This document shows, piece after piece, positions 1 to 9,502 of a stretch of DNA of 64,000 nt. Position 1 is the stretch's first letter. Every line of letters begins with the position of its first letter. Source of the DNA: Thozetella sp. PMI_491 (Eukaryota; Ascomycota; Sordariomycetes; Chaetosphaeriales; Chaetosphaeriaceae); contig MU270022.1 of assembly GCA_021432635.1 (NCBI GenBank), forward strand, positions 248,001 to 312,000, given 5' to 3'. Made by a program: the position numbers and the translations under genes. Under the pieces are notes generated by a model. That model saw nothing but the letters and a program-made list of their open reading frames with translations. It searched no databases and was not told where the DNA came from.

Positions 1-1
1 T

Positions 2-1264
2 TCAGTTCCACGAGAGGCGCTACGTAACATCACAGACTGGCTGCTCCTCAACGACGACGAGCTCATGGACGCGTGCCTCGACTTCCTTTACCAATACACT
101 GCTGTGGTTTCCAATCTGGATACCCTAGTGGAGGCCATTCGGATAGACCATCTGGTGTCGCACCTGATTCGATTGTTGTCGCACGGTGCGAAGAGGGTGC
201 AGAAAGAGCTTACCATCAGCCAGGAGGACCCCCACGTCTACGACCAACCTTCGGAGGAGGTCCACCACATCCCCCGTGACCTGCTAGAAGAGCTTGTGGC
301 TACTGAGGAGCCGGAGCGGTGCTATGCCTGGCTCCGCTGTTTGTTCGAAGAAGACGCCGAATCGCACATCACCCAGATCGCCATTTGGCAGGCATACAAC
401 ACCGCCTTCCTAGAACCTCTCAAGAAGTCCAACAAAAGCATGATCAACGCGGCTGAGTTCATTCGGAATATCAGCCAAGTCTACAGCTCGGCCGGTGCGC
501 AGATAGTGCGCGACCGCGGCCCGGATGGCAACGAGGTGCAGCGTTTCATTATCAAGGGAATACGGCCACGCTCTCGTCCGGTCAGCACTGACAACCGCGA
601 GTACTTCCGCTGCTCCTGGACCCGGGTGCCGGGACGGCCCGTTAAGTGCGGCGCGTGGTTCCTGACGGCCGATAAGATGGGCGAGCATATCTTGGAGGAC
701 CATCTCAAGGAGACCCGCGACGAGGAGAACAAGTTCAAGAACCGCGAGGACATGTTCACATGCCAGTGGGGCAACTGCACCAAGTACCCCAAGCCGACGC
801 AGCTGAACTTGTTCGGCTTTGCAAACCACATTAAAATCCACGTCAAGAACGAAGAACGCAAAGCGAACCCGCCGCATGGTAGCGAATTCCCGCCACAGTC
901 GTCTAGCGGCTCCGGCAAGCGAGCTTCTAAGAGCCGCTCCTCGAAGCCCGCCAAGACCATCAGCCTAACATTTGAGGAGACGGCAGCAGTTCGGGACGAG
1001 CGTAACCCCGCCGCCCCTCCTCAGGCTGTAGGAATTCCACTCTCGGCCGTCCTGATCTTGCGGAACATCGCACGAAACATCTCTAGGACAGATGCCGAAG
1101 GCACGCTTGCCAAGGACCAGGCTGAACATGGCGGGTACCAAGAGCGCCTGTTTCGCTCAGCAATGCCACGCCTGACTGAGATCATGACCGAGAACCGGGC
1201 CCTGGCGCCTCATATCACAAGTTTGTTACTGTTGCTAAGCCGTCCCTCTAGCCTGGAGGCGTGA
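2..1264 (+). CDS. RSC9: RSC9-like chromatin remodelling subunit (3' part)
   Basis: The reading frame is already open at base 2 and runs to TGA at 1262-1264, so the N-terminus lies before the window. About 420 residues are visible. They show a helical segment, then an RFX-type DNA-binding region (from RCYAWLRCLFEE through VQRFIIKGIRPRSRP), then two Cys/His clusters: CGAWFLTADKMGEHILEDH, and a later one with CQWGNC followed by HIKIH. The tail is low-complexity and basic, with a final helical piece. This order is that of fungal Rsc9, a subunit of the RSC ATP-dependent nucleosome remodeller in the nucleus, which helps target it to chromatin. The fragment has no introns. The family call rests on the RFX and zinc-finger arrangement. 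Other ARID/RFX proteins are possible but less likely. Confidence 0.8.
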   Translation, partial: SVPREALRNITDWLLLNDDELMDACLDFLYQYTAVVSNLDTLVEAIRIDHLVSHLIRLLSHGAKRVQKELTISQEDPHVYDQPSEEVHHIPRDLLEELVATEEPERCYAWLRCLFEEDAESHITQIAIWQAYNTAFLEPLKKSNKSMINAAEFIRNISQVYSSAGAQIVRDRGPDGNEVQRFIIKGIRPRSRPVSTDNREYFRCSWTRVPGRPVKCGAWFLTADKMGEHILEDHLKETRDEENKFKNREDMFTCQWGNCTKYPKPTQLNLFGFANHIKIHVKNEERKANPPHGSEFPPQSSSGSGKRASKSRSSKPAKTISLTFEETAAVRDERNPAAPPQAVGIPLSAVLILRNIARNISRTDAEGTLAKDQAEHGGYQERLFRSAMPRLTEIMTENRALAPHITSLLLLLSRPSSLEA

Positions 1265-2282
1265 GTCTCGTACCAAGCTTTCTAAAGCAGCTTAGAGATC
1301 GGCGAGCCGGCCTACTTGTCTAGAGATTGTGGCAGGGCGGTTGATACCGGCTAAGAGGATACGATTGGATTGAATCAGTGCGCAGGTTTTGGGGAGGGTA
1401 AGTTGCACTAGAGCTTAGTGCGGCTCGCTACGAGAATCCAGTTCTCACCCTTGGCGAGTCGATACGTTTGTCCGGCTTGCCCAAAGGTGCGACTGGACTT
1501 GCATCTCGTGCAAGTGGATGATGACACCCTCTGATTCCCACATCAGGTCTCGGTCTCGGTGCTATGTTTTGTACGATTAATACCCTGCCTGGCGTTCGGC
1601 ATCCGGGGAAGGATCAGGGTCAGGGTTCAAGATGGTTCGCAGACGAAGGTTTTGTAAAGTATCCAGCCCTCAGACAAAGGCAGTCGCTTTTTTTTTCCTA
1701 CTAGGATCCAGTCAGTGAATATGCAAAGTGTGTAGTCTGACCCATAAGTCCTTGAGTAAGTGCCGTTATAGTGCAGGACATATAATTTGGCTTGATGGAA
1801 TATACTCGTGATTGTGTAGCTCATCACGAAAGGGAAACTGACCCTGCCTCTTGTCTTGTTTATCTTGTCGTTTTAAGATGTACGAGGTAATTCGGCTGGC
1901 TTTAGCACTGGGTGGGGTTCCTAAATTGAAGTAGTGTATCCTGTGAGAGTCGAAACAATGAAGTGGGTGCGAAGGAGGGAAGGGGCCGGAAAAAAGTGCT
2001 GCGTGTGGCAGGAATGCAAGTGGGAGTGGTCAGGCAAAACCTACAGGTATTTAATTAATTTCGAGAGGCCTTGCATGGTGAAATAAACAACACATCTCAG
2101 AGTTAATTCAAAGTTAAATCACTCAAGTAACGTAAATATAGGAGAATTTGATCAAAACATATTTACAGTTGAGAGAGAATCGAATTACATATGTCGAATA
2201 TGTGAGTGTATTGTTTAGTTTGGGATAAGGGTGGGCAAAGAGCTGCTGGGAAGACAAACGGTACTTTAGCAACCTTAAGGTT

Positions 2283-2473
2283 GGGGCTCAAAAGGTCACT
2301 GTCTTCATAAGAAAAGTATTTGACCTATAGAGCCAGCGGGGAACCAAAAGGGCCAACAAGGAGCTAAATGGGCAAAAAAACAGCCTACAGTGTTGGTTAC
2401 TGGCCTTCAAGCTCTCATGCCTGGCCGCCCTCTGTATTGTTCCAAGCTAACAATCATACAGGGGGTGAATTGT
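2283..2473 (+). repeat. Left arm of a ~190 bp imperfect inverted repeat
   Basis: Read on the plus strand, this segment matches the reverse complement of 3143-3326. Matching blocks include CAAAAGG with CTTCATAAG near the outer end, GGTTACTGGCCTTC in the middle, and CCAAGCTAACAATCATACAG near the inner end. A 15-20 bp stretch in the middle differs in length. Similarity stops just inside GAATTGTA. Confidence 0.8.
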
Positions 2474-3142
2474 ACAGAGAGAAGACATACGGATGAGAGG
2501 AACTGACATATATGCAGAAGGGAGATGGAGATCTATAAACCGGGATCAGGCGAGTTCTAGTTAGTTGTTAGTTAGTATAGCCGGCTTGGGATAGTTCAAG
2601 TAGCTAGCCCGCCGATGACTGAGCTGCTTTGTTGTTTGTCCTAGCCGGCTGATTGTTCCCCCTGCCAACTTGTGTCTTGGACTAGACAATGTCCTGCGAC
2701 CTAGATAGCTAGCCCTTAAGCCTGTTCTTGTCCTGGTTATCGTTTGGCGCACGTCTTTTGTTTAAATGTTCCCAGCTACGCTGGTAGATGATGCAGTTCC
2801 CTCCGTCCAAGGGCTCATCTTCATCGAATTAAGATCTCTATTAAAGATCGTGCGGAATGAGATTGAGAGAACATCAAAATATCGCATTTTTTAGACACCT
2901 AAACTATCAAGATGTCTGGTTGTCATAGTGCCAAGACTGGTGGAGCATCCTTTGGTATAGAGAGGCAAGCCTAGGGCCATGATGATGTCGGTCTAGATCG
3001 GCGTCGAGTCGTTCCAGAGCTATTCTGAGCAGATCGCGAGGGAGAAGGTCATGTACAATGGGATCGAAGCCCTGATTCTATTACTAGCTATCTACTGGCC
3101 TCTAGGAATGCCGCAAATACCATTTTTTTTTCTATGACCCAT

Positions 3143-3326
3143 ACAATTCACCCCCCTGTATGATTGTTAGCTTGGAATAATACAGAGACCGCCCAGGCAC
3201 GAGAGCTCGAAGGCCAGTAACCAGCCCTGCAGGCTTTTTTTTTGGCCCTCTTGGCTCCTGTAAACTCCCCTGTATCTAGGTCAAATCCTTTTTCTTATGA
3301 AGGCAGTGGCCTTTTGATTCCCACGC
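3143..3326 (-). repeat. Right arm of the inverted repeat
   Basis: This is the reverse-complement partner of 2283-2473, separated from it by about 670 bp of unique sequence. Many mismatches between the arms are G/A or C/T transitions, for example TATTGTTCC against TATTATTCC. The whole could be a foldback or MITE-like element, or two solo elements inserted in opposite orientation. No transposase coding sequence lies between the arms. Confidence 0.8.
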
Positions 3327-3624
3327 TAACAAACAAACTGGGGTTGTATTGTAAGAGCAAAGCCCCACTCGTGGTGGTCAACGCCGTGTCTAAATATCCC
3401 TTCAAAGCAAGATAAGATTCGCAGAAGCCGAATAACTCGAATTCAGCCATCCATTAAATGGCGAGACCACTGAAAATGCAGACCCCTTCTCATCTTACAG
3501 GGAGCCTCTGCTCCCGATGTAATGCGTGGATCGTCCCCTGGGTATCATCTTGAAAACGCATCCATCAGTCGCGCGAAGTGCCGTGGAGTCACGCAGGAGC
3601 TCCAGGATGAGCACGACGACGCGA

Positions 3625-4787
3625 TTAATACAGCGAATAGCCACCATCAATAATCACGTTGGAACCGGTCATGAACGATGACGAGTCGGAGGCGAGGAAG
3701 ATGCAGAGGCCGTTGAGCTCGTCGACGGCGCCGAGGCGGGCCTGAGGGGTCAGAGACTTCCATATCTTCTTCTGGGCGTCGAGGGCGGGAACCTTGTTGA
3801 GGGCGGTGTCCATGTAGCCGGGGGAGATGCAGTTGACGCGAATGTTGTACTTGGCCCACTCGGCACCAAGGGACTTTCCAAACTGAATGACACCGGCCTT
3901 GGAGGCATTGTAGCACGACTGCTCTTGGGGGTAGTTGACGATGGAGCCAGACATGGAGGCGACCAGGATGATAGAGCCGGGCTTGCCGGCGGCAATCATG
4001 GCGCGGCCGACGGCCTGGGACATGAGGAACGATCCGGTGAGGTTGATGTCGATGAGACGGCGGAACATGGCCGGGTCATAAGTCTCGGCCTTGATGTTGG
4101 AGTCGGCGATACCGGCCGAGTTGATCAGGACGTCCGGGGTGCCGTACTGGTCTACGACGCTCTGGACAGCGGCGTTGATGGCGTTACCATCACGGACATC
4201 GACCTTGAAGAAGCTGACGGGCAGGCCAGATTTCTCGTGCAGCTCGGCAGCCGACTCGTCACCGAGGTCCTGGTTGGCATCGAAGATGGCAATCGCCTTG
4301 GCACCAGCCTCAGCACAGGCGCGAGCCATGTAGTTGCCCAGACCGCGGGCTCCACTGTTCGCACGAGGTTAGCGGGGGCGACTAATTGCGAGCCATGCTT
4401 CGCAGAAACTCACCCAGTGATGATGATGACCTTGCCGTGGACGGTCATCTTCTGGACAGTTGGGGGGAGGCTGCTGTAGACCTTGGAATCGAGGGGAGTG
4501 ACTGAGTTGTCAATCTCGTCCTCCACGGTCTCAGGAGCCTGGGCGCCAGGCTTAACCGGGATAGTGAAGTGGTCGGCAGCAGCACCGGAAGCAACGCCCT
4601 TGGAATCGGGTGTGTAGACAGAGACGGGGACCTCGGTCTCCTTCACAACGTCCGACTTGAACTTGCGGGCGGAGATGCTGAAGGCAGCGCGCTGGGCGAC
4701 CGAAGGAACGCTAGCCGCGCGGATGGCGGCAGGGCGAGGGAGGGCGATGCGGCCGGCGGCACGCATGGTTCGGAGGGCGATGACCAT
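3625..4787 (-). CDS. Mitochondrially targeted short-chain dehydrogenase/reductase
   Basis: Two exons, complement(3625..4354, 4414..4787), encode 367 residues. The 59-nt intron has GTGAGT and AACAG borders. The splice rebuilds the cofactor motif TGGARGLG (TGxxxGxG) exactly across the junction. The classical SDR features are all present: NSAG, a catalytic Ser in VASMSGS, and the YNASK Tyr/Lys pair. The C-terminal half resembles fungal D-arabinitol 2-dehydrogenase / sorbose reductase-type polyol dehydrogenases, so NAD(P)-linked polyol or ketose oxidoreduction is likely; the substrate is not certain. The first ~45 residues are rich in Arg, Ala and Ser with almost no acids (RAAFSISARKF near a likely cleavage site), as expected of a matrix presequence. 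About 60 further residues precede the SDR fold. Mitochondrial location is inferred. Confidence 0.85.
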
Positions 4788-7740
4788 TTTGAAAGAGGGG
4801 GATGGACGAAAGTTTCGGAGAGGTTGAGATCAAGTATCGAATGGCGAGAGTTATCACACCGAATTTATACGTTGAGAAAAGTGAGGAACCAGTCCAGGTG
4901 GAAGATTCACTCTAATTCAGCTCCGCGAAAGGGAGCTTGGGCGGGTACAAAAAGTGTCAATTGGGCCGATAGCGATAAGACGTCCCAAAAAAAATGGCAG
5001 ATCGGTGGATTTAAACCGGTGTTGCTAGGAAGGGCTGCGAGTCAAAGGGGGAGGAGGGACCAGGTGTCAAATACTGTGCTGTCAAGGTACGTAAAAAGTA
5101 CCTGGGCTCCTCAATAGCGACCACAAAACTGCTCTTTCAAAACAAGGAATTCGATGGCCAACGCAACCGCCAGGCCTTTTATACCAAAGGAGGGCGGCGG
5201 GAGGAGAAGGGGGGTGGGGAAGCGGGATGGGGATGGGCGTTCAGGGACTAGGGGAGACCGATGTGTCGAGTGAGGCGAAGCCTTGGCGGGACCACAGATT
5301 TGGCGGATTTGTGGAGGTTGTGGCAAGTCTCGATGGGTCTTTTCGAGGATACCGGCAGCTGGCTAGTCAGAAAGGTGTGGGCAGGGCCGTCGATCTTCGT
5401 ATCTGCTGGCAATGCGCGAATCCCGACTGGAGCAATGGGGCCTGCTTGCATCATAAGCGTTGGGTTCTGGGCAGGTCGGGAGGTCCCCTGGGGGCGACCG
5501 AGAAAAGTCCACGCCTGCTTAGTAGGCCACGGAGCCCGCCGATTATGCGAGCTCGAGCTGCGAGCTGCTGGCTGTCCAATGGAGTCCAGAGAAGCTGGAA
5601 ACAAGCTGCCTGGTCGGAGCTCGGGCGGAGTGGGCAGATGATCTTGGAAAGCCCGAAGGCCCCCCTTCTTTCCACCATGGCATTCTCTGTCTGGGACGAC
5701 TGGCATCCTCGCCCGGCCGCTGGCGCGGGACGGGATTGAGGCTCTGTGCTTGCAGCTCCTGTGTTTCCCAACCCCCACGATCGCCCAACACCACCTTGCC
5801 GCGCAACAGCTGGTGGGTGGGACAACCGCCAATCGGGGGCATGCGCCAAGCTCCGGCCAGAGGACCATGGGAATTTTCTCGAGCACGACCTCGGGAATAC
5901 ACGAATATCACGTACCTTTGCTTGCGACTAGACGATATGTGCTAGAGTGCCGTGGCGGTGATTTTAGGGTGTTTGAACGACGCGAGGCACTTATATACTG
6001 CTTTTACTGGCCGATAAGCGGTGAGATGCGTTTCCGTTCGATCCGTGGGAAGTTGGAGGGGGGGGGAGAGGCGAGATCAAAGGAGGAGATGGATGTGGTC
6101 ACAAGACCTGAGAATCTGTCAGCAATTTAAGGCCAGATGGGGGAGTATCGCTTTGTCCAGGGGCGAGAGGAGCAGGCTCGCCGCTGAGACCTTGGGCGCC
6201 AGACAGACTGCAATCCTGCAAGGCGAGGCGAGGGCTTGCAGCCCCCTGGCGCGTCGAGTAAGACCTGCGATGCTTCCCGCCAGAGTGGGGGGCGCAGGTC
6301 CTCCAAGACAAGGCCCGTCTTCTTCGCATTGGCAGGCATGGAAAGGGTTGGACTCACAGATCGAACAGAGGGTGTGCAGCGGCGAGAATGCGCGTGGGGG
6401 ATGCGGTTTTCTCTTGCTAGTCACGAACAAGCGAGATTCGGGACTTGATTCCAAGATCGGGGAGGAACGATCAACTTGAGGGCTGCGACTGCCTCCCCGC
6501 TCTTTATATACGAAGCAAGAGCCGGGCGCGCAATTTCCCTTGACACCCGGGGCGTTCTCCCCTGGCATCTGCGCTTGGTGTTCCCCTGATTGTGATGCCT
6601 GGCAGGCAGTGCCCCACGCCCCAGACCTGAGCTGGGAGCTGGGAGCTCGGCCAAGGTGAGATTTGAGCGCCCCAAGCCTCACGGATGCTATTCTAAGATT
6701 ACGACACTCCCGGGAACGTAGTCACAGGCGGCCCCCTTTTTCTCCCTGGCGCGCGCGCTGGCAAGGGGTGTTCGCGCAGAAAAACCAGCGTGTCAGACAG
6801 GTTCGGGCCGCTCAGGACCACGAAATCCCCATGCTCTTCGACCTGCGACGGGCGACGGAGAGCAGGCGGAGGATGCAAAGTTGCTGCACTGCACGTCACA
6901 GAAAAGACTTGGGGAGCGGACGAGGTTGCGGAGAGCTCAGCAAGTGACAGGGGTAGCTCCTTTCAGCCCGGCCCACCGATGCTGCCCAACACTCCACATG
7001 TGGGCCGTCCCCAATAAGCTCCAGCGCCGGCTCGTGCATCCCGGGAACCAAGTTTTGGGCGGGTCAGTACCTAGCCTGGCGGGCCGGAGTGAGCCAGCAC
7101 TACTGCACACACATGCTAGGCGTAGAGATATGTAGATGTGGGGTGTGGGTTACAGCGCAGGGATGAAGGCCATCTCGGCAGGCCCCGACGACCTACAGTG
7201 GCTAGGCCAACAAAACCTTTCGACTTTTGAATATGCTTAGGAAGTGGGGGACATCATGGCAGAGGAGCAGAATCGAGAAGGGGGCGAAGGGCGAAAAGAG
7301 GGGGGAGGGATCGCAACTTGCATTGGCGAGGGAGGGACGCAACCCTCCTTCGGAGGACAGAAACTCGAGAGAGGCGGGGAGGGGCGCTCTCGAGCTGCAG
7401 GCAGGGAGGTCGCCGATGGGACGATCAAGAAATTCTGCGAGGGAGGCGGTGAGAACACTGAGCTGTTGAGTCTTTTTGGCAGCGAGCCTGGGCGAGCCTT
7501 GCTGTTGTATGCAATCGACTGCAATCGACTGCCATTGGGAACCCAACAGCGTAGCACTGTACGAAGTAACCCATGGGAAGCCGCTGGCATCCCGGCACGG
7601 AACGTGCATCCCCTCCTGTTAACCAAGGGACAGCTCGAATCTAAAGCAGGCCGAGTCACAGCGACTGCCCGCACCATCACACACCGAGAGCTAAGGTAGG
7701 TTCCAAGCATACGCCAGAGTCTGGCGCCCCTGACCCCCGC

Positions 7741-7770
7741 GGGACGGGGGGAGGAGGGGGGGAGGGGAGA
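7741..7770 (+). repeat. G-rich tract with quadruplex potential
   Basis: At least four runs of three or more G are separated by 1-3 bases on the plus strand. This satisfies the usual intramolecular G-quadruplex pattern. It lies far from any supported gene. Confidence 0.55.
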
Positions 7771-8378
7771 CTGCAGAGCATGCGCGAAAGAATCTGTAGG
7801 TCATGGGGCCATCAGAAACGAGATGATGAGTGCCGGAACAGGGGGAGACGGCAACGTGGCATAGAAGCGTGTTTGGGCAGGTCAACAAAACTCGATTAGG
7901 CAAGGTGAGTAGGAGGTACAGCATGTACACCTACAGTACCTCAAAGTGCTCACAGGATTCCACATACGGAAGTGTTCCAGCACAGTCCCTCTTCCCTCCT
8001 TCTAGGCAAGGAAGCTTGCAGAGAGGGTCGTCGGGAGAATGCGACGCCAATTGACGCACGATGGACGAGATGAGAGCGGAAGAGAGACACCGCGCAAGAG
8101 ACAGCACATCCTGTCTACTGGCCAATTCAAGATAGTCCTAGACCCCCGGCGGCTGTTTTCAGCGTATTAGACGGCGCACAAGCTCCGCTGGGCGATGGGG
8201 TCCCAGGGGTGTGACTTGCGCCTCCTTCAGCTGAGAGGAGGAGAGAGGGGCCAGGGATCCAAAGATAGCAATCAGAGGGTGAGCACTCCAAGAAAAAAAA
8301 GTAGGGAGAGAGAGATAGAGGAAGACCAAGGCAGCATGGGTGCCTGCCCTGCGGTACCAGATTCATTCGCACTTTGCA

Positions 8379-8407
8379 CCCCCCCCCCCCCCCCCTCTTT
8401 TTTTTTT
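8379..8407 (+). repeat. C17/T10 homopolymer tract
   Basis: A run of 17 C (8379-8395) is followed after TC by a run of 10 T (8398-8407). This is a simple low-complexity tract in non-coding DNA, and its exact length may be unreliable in the assembly. Confidence 0.85.
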
Positions 8408-9502
8408 ATCTCCTTCTTTTCTCTTACTGTCATCCCGATGTCTGCTTTTCCCCGATCTCTTGTTGGGACAGCAACCATATCTAACTCCATGGCTTCTCTT
8501 CTCCGCCAGTCTAACAACAGCCAAGGCGCATGTGGATGCCAATCAGGGCCCGGAGAGGAGTGACTAGTGTAAGGGCAGTGCGTATTATCAGAGGAAGAAC
8601 AGGCGTGCATCCGTTGTAATTCTCGCGATTAATGCCTCGCCCATCTATCACTGCACCGCTAGAGGCCGAGCGCAACGAGAATGGATTTGGTCATGGAAAC
8701 CCGCCCTTCCACAGGAGGTGAGGTGCAGAGGTGGTCCGTTCTGTACAAGGGTGTCCCGCCCATCGTCGATTAGCGGGGGAGGGGGTATGCCTGTGTGTCT
8801 TTCTCTGCAACTACACTAGCTCTGCTGTAGCGTCTCCCTCCCGCTACGACCGAGCTAAAATAGGCCGGGGCTCCCGTCTCCGACCTCCTGGGGCGTACAC
8901 GGCGCGCCGCCAAGCAACGGTCAGCTCACCCGCATCCGCGTCCGTAGGGCAGTCGCCAGATGGAATTGAAAAAAAAAAAAAAAAAGGGATTCGTCTCTAA
9001 TCATCTCGTGTTAAAAATCCCTCTCAATCTGCGGGGCGTCTCTAGCCGCGGCATTCCGCCTGCTAATGATGGCCGCTGATGATCTCCGCGAGCTAACCCT
9101 GTCCTCGACTGTGGTCAGTTTCTGGCCCGTCGAGAGAGCTGACTCTGTTGTCGGCCCCTTTCTTTCCTTAGTCGATACCGGGTGGAATGTCAGAAATAAG
9201 GCAGCCTAGAGGTGAATGCTCGCTCTCGGCCTCTTTTGGGCAATAAATTTCTCGAATCCCGGCCAATCAAGCTGTGCACACCCGATGCATGTCCGAGCCT
9301 GTGGCCAACAGCGCGCCTCCTTCTGTCTCACCTCGATGGTGCCACATACAAATGAGACAAGATGGCCAACATGGTCGAGATTCGCTTCCGATGTTTTCGC
9401 TGTAGTACACATCGGCTGCCTGCTCTCCTTACGTACAGATGCGGCCCTAGGCTCGGATCGTGTCGACTCGACGGGGCCGTCTCTCGGCCACACTCGCGCC
9501 AC

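Larger units (their letters stand above)
1265..3624. other. Intergenic region with an inverted repeat
   Basis: This 2.36 kb gap separates the 3' ends of RSC9 and the dehydrogenase gene, which converge on it. No supported gene is seen. It is more AT-rich than its surroundings, especially 2040-2210, and holds the two arms of an imperfect inverted repeat described separately. The base composition and the transition differences between the arms fit an old repeat altered by RIP-type mutation, but this is inference. Confidence 0.6.
4788..9502. other. 4.7 kb gene-poor region
   Basis: No open frame on either strand looks like a real protein. The frames are short, overlap in several phases, and have the composition of random GC-rich DNA. 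The stretch contains long G-rich and pyrimidine tracts (7741-7770, 8379-8407) and an A17 run at 8969-8985. The part next to 4788 must hold the dehydrogenase promoter. The rest may be regulatory, untranscribed or produce non-coding RNA; nothing in the sequence settles this. Confidence 0.6.

Noticed and set aside
2283-3326. LTR retrotransposon interpretation of the repeat pair
   Set aside because: LTRs are direct repeats; these arms are inverted, and there is no primer-binding site, polypurine tract or polymerase coding sequence between them.
3925-4479. 184-codon open frame on the plus strand
   Set aside because: It is antisense to the short-chain dehydrogenase gene, whose motifs and intron are clear. 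The antisense frame has no family resemblance.
5248-5886. 212-codon open frame on the minus strand in the gene-poor region
   Set aside because: Composition is that of random GC-rich DNA, it overlaps other frames in both strands, and no domain or splice partner was seen.
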